From: Bacillota bacterium
Lineage (GTDB): Bacteria > Bacillota > Sulfobacillia > Sulfobacillales > Sulfobacillaceae
DNA: 52,415 nucleotides
Reading direction: 5' to 3'
NCBI GenBank assembly: GCA_023512105.1
Contig: JAIMAE010000004.1
Span: forward strand, 1-52,415
The position numbers were made by a program, and so were the translations under genes. This document shows, piece by piece, positions 9,651-17,437 of the stretch. The stretch's first letter is position 1. The number at the start of each line of letters is the position of its first letter. The notes beneath the pieces were generated by a model. That model was not told where the DNA came from. It searched no databases and worked only from the letters and a program-made list of their open reading frames with translations.

Positions 9651-10455
9651 TGCCGCTCGCCCTCCTGCCGCGAGCCCGCCTGGTCGGGGCTTGGGCCTGA
9701 CGGGTCGCTTTTAAAGACTGCTCCAGCCTATCCAGCAACTCGGCCACCGGCGTGCCGAGCTCAGCGGCCTGTGGCGGCCGCACCACCCCCTGCTGCCGCT
9801 GTTCCTCCACCCGGCGCAGCCATTCCGCCCGTTCGCGGTTCAGATAGGCCTCGGGGCGAAACGGAGTCTGCATGGCCTGAACCAGTTGAACGGCCATCGC
9901 CTCTTCGCGCTCCTCCAGCCTGACTTCCAACTCGCCAAAATGCGCCCCCTCCTGGCGAACGCTCTCCGGATAATGCAGGCCCTGCAGCACCAAGGTGAGG
10001 TTGGCCAACGGGCGCACCACCGCAAGCTCGGTGCGGGTGCGCAACCGCACCTGGGCCACCGCCCAAAGCCCGGTGGAGTGCATGGCCGCCGCCAACAGCC
10101 GGTAGGGCTTGGCCCCGCCTTGTCCAGGCTTGACCCAGTAGGCGCTCTTGTACAACATGGGGTCGATTTCCGCCGCCGGGTGGAAGCTTAGGATCGATAC
10201 CGCCCGCTCTGCGGTCGCCGGTTCGGGCGGCTCGACCACCACGTAGCCGCCAGGCTCGACTTCGACCGCCTTTTCCAACTCCTCCAAAGCCACCGGACGT
10301 TGACAATGCGGACACCACTTCTGGTACTGAATCCGACTGTGGCACAGACGGTGGAGCCAGTGCGTGGCCGTCTTCTCCTCTTCGATGGCCTTGAACAACT
10401 GAATCGGGATGGCCACCAGGCCAAAGCCCAGGATGCCGGTGAAGAACGGCCGCAC
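9640..10455 (-). CDS. ku: Ku protein (DNA end-binding, NHEJ)
   Basis: Homodimeric ring that binds double-strand DNA ends and recruits ligase and polymerase. The 271-residue protein starts with the family's FTGILGFGLVAIPIQLFKAI and contains HRLCHSRIQYQKWCPHC, then SAYWVKPGQGGAKPYRLLAAAM. The C terminus is a basic tail rich in Arg and Lys, as in extended bacterial Ku. GTG at 10455 has GGAGGTGG 7 bases upstream. It is the first gene of the end-joining operon and follows the ytfJ terminator, so a promoter should lie in 10456-10546, although no convincing one was seen. Such operons often serve spores or stationary cells. Confidence 0.95.
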   Translation of the reverse strand: MRPFFTGILGFGLVAIPIQLFKAIEEEKTATHWLHRLCHSRIQYQKWCPHCQRPVALEELEKAVEVEPGGYVVVEPPEPATAERAVSILSFHPAAEIDPMLYKSAYWVKPGQGGAKPYRLLAAAMHSTGLWAVAQVRLRTRTELAVVRPLANLTLVLQGLHYPESVRQEGAHFGELEVRLEEREEAMAVQLVQAMQTPFRPEAYLNRERAEWLRRVEEQRQQGVVRPPQAAELGTPVAELLDRLEQSLKATRQAQAPTRRARGRRASGSGR

Positions 10456-10546
10456 GCGGGTCCACCTCCTGCCTTTAGCCTGTCAATCCGTGCCCAAGCT
10501 CAGCCCGGCAATCTTGCCTTATGGCGGAACCCGCTGCCAGGGCAAA

Positions 10547-10578
10547 CAAAAACCGCCTTGTCTACAAGCACAAGGCGG
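10547..10578 (-). terminator. Intrinsic terminator of ytfJ
   Basis: On the minus strand CCGCCTTGT pairs with ACAAGGCGG (10553-10561 with 10570-10578) around an 8-base loop, followed by TTTTTGTTT, directly after the ytfJ stop region and before ku. Confidence 0.9.
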
Positions 10579-10621
10579 CCGTTGACAACCCGACTCTGGA
10601 CCCAATAGGTACCGACTCGAC

Positions 10622-11104
10622 CTAATGGGAGGTTCCGTCCTCCCGCAGGGCCGGCGCGGGCTGGGCGGAGTTGCTGCGCAGTTTGGCAACCAAGTCTTGA
10701 ATTTGGTCCAGCAGTTGCGGCGCGGTATTCATCAAGCTTTCCACCAGGTCCCCCCGATCCACCGACAACAGGCGGATGGAGTCGCCCTTGACCACCAAAA
10801 AGCCCACCGGGTGTACGGTGACCCCGGCCCCGCTGCCGCCTCCAAAGGGATGGGGATCAGCCGCGGGGGACTTGCTGAAGTACTCGCCACCCCCGGCGGC
10901 AAAGCCGAAGGAGACGCGAGAGATGGGAATGATCGTCCCGCCGTCCCGAGTCTCGACGGCCTGGCCGACCACGGTATTGACGTCGATCATGCCCTTGATC
11001 GATTCCATGGCGGTACGCATCAGCCCCTCGATCGGGTGCTCGGAGAGGGCGTGACCGGTCGGTACCGGTCGCTGCCCTGGAGGGCTGGTATAGGATTCTG
11101 CCAT
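10622..11104 (-). CDS. ytfJ: GerW/YtfJ family sporulation protein
   Basis: YtfJ (GerW) is a forespore protein needed for efficient spore germination with some germinants; its biochemical role is unknown. The 160-residue protein has the family core: MIDVNTVVGQAVE, TIIPISRVSFGFAAGGGEY, a Gly-rich loop GGGSGAGVTVHPVGFLVV and a C-terminal helix. ATG at 11104 has GGAGG 7 bases upstream. It follows the DUF2953 gene, as in Bacillus where ytfI precedes ytfJ. Confidence 0.9.
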   Translation of the reverse strand: MAESYTSPPGQRPVPTGHALSEHPIEGLMRTAMESIKGMIDVNTVVGQAVETRDGGTIIPISRVSFGFAAGGGEYFSKSPAADPHPFGGGSGAGVTVHPVGFLVVKGDSIRLLSVDRGDLVESLMNTAPQLLDQIQDLVAKLRSNSAQPAPALREDGTSH

Positions 11105-11218
11105 CGGGTGCCTCCTATCGTCAATCTCTAGCTCATCCTGCCTCGGCCGGCGCTTTGAGCTCGCAGCTCCTGGGGCGGACGTGGAGTGGCGCAAAAATAG
11201 CCACCTTCGCCCTTGCCG

Positions 11219-11836
11219 TTAGCTTTGCCGCAATGGGGGCCGCTTAATCCTGGGCCCGGCGGCGGGAGTAGCCGGTCCACCCGGTGCCCAGGTGGCCCAC
11301 GCCGCCGAAGCCGCCCATCCCAGGGCCACCCCCCAGGCCTTGAGCAGCCGCCACCCAGCAAAGCCAAACTCCGCCTGGACCTCGGCCCGGACCCCGCCCC
11401 CGCTCCAAGCCGGGCAGACCACGGCACAGCACTCCCTCGGAGGGTCCGGCATCGCCAGCGCCGCCAAGGCGGCGCCCACTGCCCAAATCAGGCCGACCAA
11501 CCAGGCGGTTTGGGCGGGCTCGCCTTCTCCCACCTCGACCCAACTGGCCCAAGAGCGCGCCTGAGCAAGCCGGAACAGGGCCAGGATTTTGACCATGGGC
11601 GAAGGCTGGGGGCGCCGCGGCCGGGCCGGGGACGGGGGAGCCCACTGGATGGCCCCCTGCCACTGCCAACGGTGAGCCACCGGAAGCCAGTCCGAGCGCA
11701 CCTGCAGTTGCACCTGGTACCGCCATCCGGCCAAGATCACGGCTTGAATTCGAGCTCCGATCGGCGCCAACGCCGCAAACCCGAGCCCAGCGAACAGCAG
11801 GCCCAGCCCCGCCGCCGCCCACCCGTTCACCGCCAC
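11219..11836 (-). CDS. DUF2953 (YtfI-like) membrane protein
   Basis: A 205-residue protein with an N-terminal hydrophobic stretch (GLGLLFAGLGFAALAPI), a central beta-rich part and a second hydrophobic segment (AWLVGLIWAVGAALAALAM). The YtfI assignment rests on its position directly before ytfJ and on the overall pattern rather than on strong motifs. The start is GTG at 11836; a second GTG at 11830 is better spaced from AAAAAGGGG. Function is unknown; a sporulation link is inferred from the neighbour. Confidence 0.7.
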   Translation of the reverse strand: MAVNGWAAAGLGLLFAGLGFAALAPIGARIQAVILAGWRYQVQLQVRSDWLPVAHRWQWQGAIQWAPPSPARPRRPQPSPMVKILALFRLAQARSWASWVEVGEGEPAQTAWLVGLIWAVGAALAALAMPDPPRECCAVVCPAWSGGGVRAEVQAEFGFAGWRLLKAWGVALGWAASAAWATWAPGGPATPAAGPRIKRPPLRQS

Positions 11837-11907
11837 CGCCCCTTTTTCCCCCTCTTCCTCATTAAGGATGGCCCAGTAGCGCCTGCTCTAGACCCCGGAG
11901 CGGCCAG

Positions 11908-11947
11908 AAAAAACCCGCGAGCGCCTGAAGGTCAGGCACCCGCGGGT
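11908..11947 (-). terminator. Intrinsic terminator of the MFS transporter gene
   Basis: Outer stem ACCCGCG (11913-11919)/CGCGGGT (11941-11947), with a second stem GCCTGA/TCAGGC nested inside it. On the minus strand it is followed by TTTTTT, 23 bases after the transporter stop. Confidence 0.9.
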
Positions 11948-11969
11948 ATCCCGACGGCCTTGGCCGCCC

Positions 11970-13310
11970 TTAGAGCTCCAACTCCTTGCCCTTGGTCTCC
12001 GGCAAAAACCCGATCGCCGCCAAACCAATCACGTAGATCAACCCGATGATGGTCGCGGCCTTGGCGTATCCGTGAAAGGCCGCGATCAGCTGGCCGGCCA
12101 CCAGGACCGAGACCACGGTAAAAAAGCGGGTGAAATTGAAGATGAACCCAGAGCCCGTGGTCCGAGCCCGGGTGGGGTAGAGTTCCGGGAGGTAGATGGT
12201 CATCCAACTGAACTGGCCCAGGGTAAAATAGCCGGCGATGGCGGCAAACACGATCAGGCGGCCCAATCCGCCGGTCGACCCGAGGTAGAAGAAGGCGGGA
12301 ATCGACAACAGGGCCAGGAACTGTACCAACGCAATCGCCTTCTTCCGGCCCAGTCCGTCCGCCAACGGGGCGAAGGTGATATAACCCACGATGGCAGCCA
12401 GGTTGAAGATGATGCCGGTATAGGCGCCCCAGAGTGGCGCGGTCTTGAGGTGGAGCTGGGTGGCATGGGCGATCATCGCCGCCGGCATCCAGGTGGAAGC
12501 ACCCCAGTACCCCACCGTGGTGGCGGTTCCCACCGCCAGCGCCAGCAGGGTGCGCCGACGAATCTCCGGGTCTACGAACAGATAGGCCAAGGTAAACGTA
12601 TCCTCGTGGGTCTGTTCACGCAAGCGGCCTTCGCGCCGCAGCCGCGCCACCTCCCGCCGGTGCCGGTCCGCCTCCTCCCAGCGGGCCGATTCCGGCATGT
12701 CGCGCCGAAGCCACAAGGTGACCAAGGCCGGCAAGACCCCGATGTAGAAGACCCAGCGCCAACCTTGTGGCGTGTGCAGCGCGGCCAAGGCCACCGCCGC
12801 GGCCAACACCGCCCCCACTCCGAAGCCCGATTGCAACAACACCAAGCCCATGGTCCGCGCTCGCTTGGGCCAGGTCTCGAAAATCATCGCGGTGCCGGTC
12901 CCCCACTCCGAGCCAATCCCAAACCCGGTGAGGAATCGAAACACCGCCATCCATTGCCACGACGTGGCAAATCCGGTCAGCGCGGTGAAGATCGCGTAGG
13001 TAAGAATGGCATAAATCATGGCCCGCTTGCGCCCCACGTAGTCCGCGACCACACCTCCCAGAATGCCACCGACCCCCCATCCCAGCAGGGCGGCGGCCAC
13101 CACCAAGGAGGCATAGACAGGAGCGAGGTGGACCGCGGTCCGAGGTAACAATGAGGAGACTGCAGGAATCAGGACCACGGTCAGGGCGGTGGCCTCGTAT
13201 CCGTCGAAGGTCCAGCCCAGCATGGCCAAAAACCAAGTCCGCCAGTCGCGACGCCCCACGGCCTGCCACCAGGGTCCAGCCGCGGCCTGCAACGGCACCT
13301 GTTCGTTCAT
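11970..13310 (-). CDS. MFS transporter, sugar/organic acid porter type
   Basis: A 446-residue permease with about 12 hydrophobic segments. Signatures are the early FDGYEATALTVVLIP helix, the loop motif DYVGRKRAM, a second copy LADGLGRKKA at the half repeat, FRFLTGFGIGSEWG and the terminal PETKGKELEL of the sugar porter and metabolite:proton symporter families. The substrate cannot be read from sequence; aromatic acids, dicarboxylates or sugars are all possible. ATG at 13310 has TGGAG 5 bases upstream. A strong sigma-A promoter about 185 bases upstream and its own terminator make it a single-gene transcript with a long leader. Confidence 0.88.
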   Translation of the reverse strand: MNEQVPLQAAAGPWWQAVGRRDWRTWFLAMLGWTFDGYEATALTVVLIPAVSSLLPRTAVHLAPVYASLVVAAALLGWGVGGILGGVVADYVGRKRAMIYAILTYAIFTALTGFATSWQWMAVFRFLTGFGIGSEWGTGTAMIFETWPKRARTMGLVLLQSGFGVGAVLAAAVALAALHTPQGWRWVFYIGVLPALVTLWLRRDMPESARWEEADRHRREVARLRREGRLREQTHEDTFTLAYLFVDPEIRRRTLLALAVGTATTVGYWGASTWMPAAMIAHATQLHLKTAPLWGAYTGIIFNLAAIVGYITFAPLADGLGRKKAIALVQFLALLSIPAFFYLGSTGGLGRLIVFAAIAGYFTLGQFSWMTIYLPELYPTRARTTGSGFIFNFTRFFTVVSVLVAGQLIAAFHGYAKAATIIGLIYVIGLAAIGFLPETKGKELEL

Positions 13311-13495
13311 CCGGCTCCAGGGGAGAAATCGGCTTGCCCGATCCCTTCCCCTCCCTCCTTCCTGAACATCGTCGAAGTTTCCAAACCCTGATGCGAGAGT
13401 TCTTTCTGTCCCCTCTTCCCTGCGTTCGCCGCTTGCCTAAGCTTACGCCCTTGCGAACGTTCAAAGTCGTCTGCATTAATTCTGGGGACACTGCA

Positions 13496-13523
13496 ATTGT
13501 ACCGGAATCCACCGGTCCGTCAA
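13496..13523 (-). promoter_or_regulatory. Strong sigma-A promoter for the MFS transporter
   Basis: On the minus strand TTGACG (13518-13523) and TACAAT (13496-13501) are 16 bases apart. Both differ from consensus by one base. Transcription would start near 13489, leaving a leader of about 180 bases. Confidence 0.65.
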
Positions 13524-13571
13524 ACTGCAGGACCCGCATCCTCCCAAATTTCCGGCAATCCCTGCATAGGT

Positions 13572-13601
13572 TTGCGTCTCGTCGTCCCGGGTCGCTATCC
13601 T
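13572..13601 (+). promoter_or_regulatory. Possible sigma-A promoter for the GGDEF gene
   Basis: TTGCGT (13572-13577) and TATCCT (13596-13601) are 18 bases apart, about 60 bases before the ATG at 13663. Matches are moderate. Confidence 0.35.
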
Positions 13602-13662
13602 GAAAACAGACCAGAGGGTTTTAAACTTTCGCGCCGCGTCCCCGAGCTTGGAGGTGGAAGGG

Positions 13663-16206
13663 ATGGAAGGCCGAGGGTGGGAGGAACTGGCCGCTTGGGC
13701 GGCCACGTTGTCGGACGGCTTGCTCTTAACCGACCCGGCCGAGCGCATCCTGTACGCCAACCCCGCCTTTGAGGCCTTGTCGGGCTGGTCCAAGCAGGCC
13801 TTGCTCGGCCACACCCCGCGCCTTTTGCAGGCCCCGGAGAGCGACCGCCAAGCCTTGTCGACGGTCCATCACGCGGTGGCCGACGCCCGCCCTTGTTGTG
13901 TCGAGGTGCTAAATCGGCGCCCAGATGGCAGCCGGTTTTGGAACCAATTTTCCCTGACCCCCTTGCGCGACCCGCAAGGCCAACTCATCGGATGGCTCAG
14001 CCTGCACCGCGACGTGACCGCATACAAGACCGCCCTGGAGGAACGCCAACAGGCCCACGAGCGGCTTCGGGTGATGGCGCTCTTCTATCACGCGTTGGCG
14101 GAGACCCGGCAGTGGCTGCGCCAGACCGACCACGAGGCCCCAGAGGTCTTAAGCGAGTGGTGCGACCGCTTGGTGCACTGGGTGGAAGCTCGCCTGGCCT
14201 TCGTCGGACGGCTGGAGGTGGGCAGTCGGGCGGTCCGAGTGGTCGCCGCCGCCGGCCCGGCGCTAGGCTACCTAGATGGGCTGATCATCACCGACGACCC
14301 GGAGCGCCCAGAGGGCCGAGGGCCGGCCGGACACGCCCTGCGGACACTCTCCACCGCCTCCATGGCCATCGCCAACCCTGCCTTTGCCCCTTGGCGCCAG
14401 CGGGCGGAAGCCTATGGGATCGGCGCCGCGCTGGCCTCGGCGGCAGCCTTGGGCAACGGCGCCCGGGTGGTACTGGGGCTGTATCGCCCGGCCGGCCAAC
14501 CCGAGTTGCGCGAGCTGGAGGAGCTGATGGCCCGGTTGGTCCGCGAGGTCGCCGACTTCTTTGATCGCGCGGCCCAAGCCGAGGTCCTGCGCCGATTTGA
14601 GCAATATCGCGAGGCCTATCGGGTCATCCAAAACCAGCTGTTGGAGGCCGAAGAATCCGAGGAGATTTTCACCTTGCTGGTGGAGACCTTGGCCCGATCC
14701 ACCGACGCCCAGTTCGCCGACGTGCTCATCCCCCATCGCACCCAACCGGTCCTGCAGCGCATCCGCGCCGCCGGCCCCCTGGCCCACTGGATTGGCCGCT
14801 TTCCGCCGGCGCCCTTGGCGCTTCCCCCGGAGGGCACACCCATTCCCCTCCCGACCCGGGTCTGGCACAGCGCCCAGCCGGTGATCATCCGCTATCCTGG
14901 CTTTGATCCGTCGCTTCCCGCTTTGTGGCATCAGCCCCCGCTATCCGAGCTGGGAGTGGTCAGCGGGTGGGCCGTGCCACAGGCGCACCAGAGCACGCCG
15001 GCGGCGGTGGTCTCGATCGGGGCCCGCGACCCCGACACCTTTACCCCGGAACTGCGCCAACTGATTGCGGAAATCGTGCGTTCGGCGGCTTTGGCCTTGG
15101 GCAAGGCCGCTCATCGCCGACAGGTGGAGCGGCTGCAGCGGTATCAGCGGGCGGCCTTGCAGGCGCAGCACGAGTTTTTGCAACTGCCCGACGCCCTGTC
15201 GCTGTACCGGCAGGTGGTCACCCTCCTGACCCAGGAGACGGATTGTCTCGGCGCCTACGTGGTGACGCCCAACCCGGACCATCCCCGGCTGCGGATGGCG
15301 GCGGTCAGCGCCCGCGACGAGAGCCTGGCCAACGCCCTCATCAGCCTTACCCCGTCCCAGGATCCGGACGATCCGGTTTGGGGCGATCTGATTTGCAGCC
15401 GGGCCTTTCGCACCGGCCAGGCGATGGGCCCGGAGTCGCCATTGCAGAGTTTGGCCCTCCACCATCTGATTACCCGCGACCCGCGTTGGGCCGCGCTGGA
15501 GGCGGTAGCGGCCTGGCCGGTCAGCTTGCGCGGCGCGGTCAAGCCGGAGGCGGTGCTGACCATCCTGTCCGACGACCGCGACTACTTTACGCCGGCCTTG
15601 ATGCAGTTGCTGCGCCAACTGGTGGAAAGCCTGCGGCTGGCCCTGGAGCAGCAGCGCACCCAGCAGGAGATGGCGCTGTGGGCGCAGCGCGACCCGTTGA
15701 CGGGACTGCCGAATCGGCGGGGCCTGGACGCCTACCTGGAGTCGGCCCTGGCACGGGCGCACGAACAGGGACAGCGCCTGGCGGTCTGCCTGTTAGACCT
15801 TGACGACTTCAAGCCGGTCAACGACTCCTACGGCCACGCCGCCGGCGACTCGGTGCTACAGGCAGTGGCCAACCGGCTGCGCGAGGCGCTTGGGCCCAAG
15901 GACTTCGTGGCCCGCTTGGGCGGAGACGAATTTGTGCTGATCTGCGAAGAATTGCGAGGCGATGCGCTGCAGCGGACGATGCGCAGCGTGGCGGAAAACC
16001 TGGCCCGCCCTTACCGGGAGCTTCCCGGGGTGATGCTGCACGCCAGCTTAGGGGTGGCCCTGTATCCCGACCACGGGCGACGGCCCCAAGACCTGCTGCG
16101 CCACGCCGACCAAGCCCTCTACCAGGTCAAGGCCCACAAGCGCCAGCGCCAGCACTTCTGGTCGCTCTACGGTTCGGAAATCGAGCCGGGTTGGTCGCCG
16201 GGGTGA
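13663..16206 (+). CDS. PAS-GAF diguanylate cyclase (GGDEF)
   Basis: Predicted to make cyclic di-GMP from two GTP. The 847-residue protein is cytoplasmic with no membrane segment. An N-terminal PAS domain (about 12-125, GLLLTDPAERILYANPAFEALSG) is followed by three GAF-like regions separated by helical linkers (roughly 130-300, 310-470, 490-670), then a GGDEF domain from RDPLTGLPNRRGLD. The catalytic motif GGDEF is intact at 753-757. The inhibitory I-site RXXD is GPKD (744-747), so product inhibition at this site is probably lost. ATG at 13663 follows GGAGGTG by 6 bases. No EAL or HD-GYP domain is present. The gene interrupts the minus-strand run between DUF2953 and scpB. Confidence 0.9.
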   Translation: MEGRGWEELAAWAATLSDGLLLTDPAERILYANPAFEALSGWSKQALLGHTPRLLQAPESDRQALSTVHHAVADARPCCVEVLNRRPDGSRFWNQFSLTPLRDPQGQLIGWLSLHRDVTAYKTALEERQQAHERLRVMALFYHALAETRQWLRQTDHEAPEVLSEWCDRLVHWVEARLAFVGRLEVGSRAVRVVAAAGPALGYLDGLIITDDPERPEGRGPAGHALRTLSTASMAIANPAFAPWRQRAEAYGIGAALASAAALGNGARVVLGLYRPAGQPELRELEELMARLVREVADFFDRAAQAEVLRRFEQYREAYRVIQNQLLEAEESEEIFTLLVETLARSTDAQFADVLIPHRTQPVLQRIRAAGPLAHWIGRFPPAPLALPPEGTPIPLPTRVWHSAQPVIIRYPGFDPSLPALWHQPPLSELGVVSGWAVPQAHQSTPAAVVSIGARDPDTFTPELRQLIAEIVRSAALALGKAAHRRQVERLQRYQRAALQAQHEFLQLPDALSLYRQVVTLLTQETDCLGAYVVTPNPDHPRLRMAAVSARDESLANALISLTPSQDPDDPVWGDLICSRAFRTGQAMGPESPLQSLALHHLITRDPRWAALEAVAAWPVSLRGAVKPEAVLTILSDDRDYFTPALMQLLRQLVESLRLALEQQRTQQEMALWAQRDPLTGLPNRRGLDAYLESALARAHEQGQRLAVCLLDLDDFKPVNDSYGHAAGDSVLQAVANRLREALGPKDFVARLGGDEFVLICEELRGDALQRTMRSVAENLARPYRELPGVMLHASLGVALYPDHGRRPQDLLRHADQALYQVKAHKRQRQHFWSLYGSEIEPGWSPG

Positions 16207-16745
16207 GGTCTGCTCGCGGTCGAAGGTTCCGCCGCGGTGGGCAAGGGCGGCAGCTCTTCCAGCCGATCCAGGCCAAACTCGGCCAAAAACCGCGGGGTGG
16301 TACCGTACAGGATCGGCCGGCCAGGCACCTCTTTTCGCCCTACCTCTTCGATCAGCCCCCGCTGCAGCAGCGTCTCCAAGGTGCGCTCACAGCTCACCCC
16401 GCGCAGGGCCTCGATCTCCAGCCGGGTCACCGGTTGGCGGTAGGCCACCACCGCCAAAGTCTCCCAGGCCCCGTGGGACAGCGGCTCCGGCCGGCCCGTG
16501 GTCAACGCCTGCTCCACCGCCGCATGGAAGTCCGGGCGGGTGGTCATCCAGAAGCCCCCCGCCACCCGCACCACCTCCAGCGCGTGGTCGGCCAAGCGCT
16601 GGTTTAAGGCGTCGACCAAGGCCTCCACCGCCTCCCGGGACATCCCGCCCAACCACTGCGCGAGCTGCTCCCAGGGAACCGGCTCCCCGTGGACGAACAA
16701 CAGCGCCTCCAGCTGCAGCACCCGTTCAGGATTGCCCCCGCTCAA
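16167..16745 (-). CDS. scpB: Segregation and condensation protein B
   Basis: ScpB dimers bind ScpA and regulate the SMC condensin that organises and segregates the chromosome. The 192-residue protein consists of two winged-helix domains: an N-terminal one (LEALLFVHGEPVPWEQLAQWLG) and a second containing WETLAVVAYRQPVTRLEIEALRGV and GRPILYGTTPRFLAEFGL. The C-terminal Pro/Ser-rich tail is poorly conserved. The start is a TTG at 16745, supported by GGAGGTG 7 bases upstream, and it overlaps scpA by 20 bases. Its 3 prime end overlaps the convergent GGDEF gene by 40 bases. Confidence 0.9.
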   Translation of the reverse strand: MSGGNPERVLQLEALLFVHGEPVPWEQLAQWLGGMSREAVEALVDALNQRLADHALEVVRVAGGFWMTTRPDFHAAVEQALTTGRPEPLSHGAWETLAVVAYRQPVTRLEIEALRGVSCERTLETLLQRGLIEEVGRKEVPGRPILYGTTPRFLAEFGLDRLEELPPLPTAAEPSTASRPHPGDQPGSISEP

Positions 16746-17427
16746 CCCGCCTCACCTCCAAAGGCTGCCACGGATCGCCCTGAGCGAGTTCGACTTCGCC
16801 CTCCGCCCACAAGGTCAAAAGGGCCACAAACCACGCCACCACCTCGTCCCGCCCGCCTAGGCCGGGCCAGGGAAATGGAAAGGAGCCTCGTTCCGCCAAG
16901 CGCCGTCGCAGCGCGTTTAACCGCTCCTCCGGCGCCTGCCCCAGGCGCAGCCGCACCACCGGGCGGGGCCGAGCCCGCCGAGGCGCCACCGGCCAACTTT
17001 GGCCTAGACGTGCCACGTCCGCCCCCAACAGCTTGGGGAATCGGGGCAAGGGCAAGGTGCCGGGCCGCCCGTGGCGCCGCGCCGCCTCTTCCTTCCGCGC
17101 CTGGAGTCGGCGGACCGCCTCGGCCACCCAGCCGGGGTCGACCTCCGGGGCCGATGGCGATGCCGGCGCGGGTTCTGGCCGGGGAAGCAGCCACTCCGCC
17201 TTTTTTCGAATCACCCAGGCCGTCAACGAGACTTCATCGCCGGGGGCCAACAGGTCTTCGGCCCGCCGCCAGTGGTGGGCCAAGCCGACCACCAACGGGT
17301 GGACTTCCAAGGCGCGCGCCTGATCCGGCTTGCGTTTTAGGGTTTCGGCGACCTGCCAAAGGCCCTGGTCCGGGGTGAACTCGCCCTCTTCCAGGGTGGG
17401 CAGGGAGTGCAGCCGGCGCTCGGCCAC
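16726..17427 (-). CDS. scpA: Divergent segregation and condensation protein A
   Basis: Kleisin subunit of the SMC complex, identified mainly by its place directly before scpB. In its 233 residues the usual N-terminal signature (EGPLDLLLHLI) is hardly recognisable. The helix before the proline (VSLTAWVIRKKAEWLLP) matches the SMC-neck-binding region that ends in MLLP, and the C-terminal winged helix VVAWFVALLTLWAEGEVELAQ matches the kleisin end. A Pro/Ala-rich linker separates the two. GTG at 17427 has AGGGGAACC upstream and lies 10 bases after the trpS stop. Confidence 0.72.
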   Translation of the reverse strand: MAERRLHSLPTLEEGEFTPDQGLWQVAETLKRKPDQARALEVHPLVVGLAHHWRRAEDLLAPGDEVSLTAWVIRKKAEWLLPRPEPAPASPSAPEVDPGWVAEAVRRLQARKEEAARRHGRPGTLPLPRFPKLLGADVARLGQSWPVAPRRARPRPVVRLRLGQAPEERLNALRRRLAERGSFPFPWPGLGGRDEVVAWFVALLTLWAEGEVELAQGDPWQPLEVRRVERGQS

Positions 17428-17437
17428 CTCGGTTCCC

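Larger units (their letters stand above)
13311..13662. other. Divergent intergenic region between the MFS transporter and the GGDEF gene
   Basis: About 350 bases without a convincing gene. It holds outward-facing promoters for both neighbours and, within the transporter leader, short palindromes TAAGCTTA (13438-13445) and GAACGTTC (13455-13462). These could be operators, but 8-base palindromes are also expected by chance. No known riboswitch pattern was recognised. Confidence 0.6.

Noticed and set aside
12072-13148. Plus-strand open frame of 358 codons across the MFS gene
   Set aside because: Rich in Gly, Arg, His and Pro with no membrane or domain pattern; explained as the antisense of the transporter.
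14925-15803. Plus-strand frame of 292 codons inside the GGDEF gene
   Set aside because: Shifted frame of the diguanylate cyclase; no motifs of its own.
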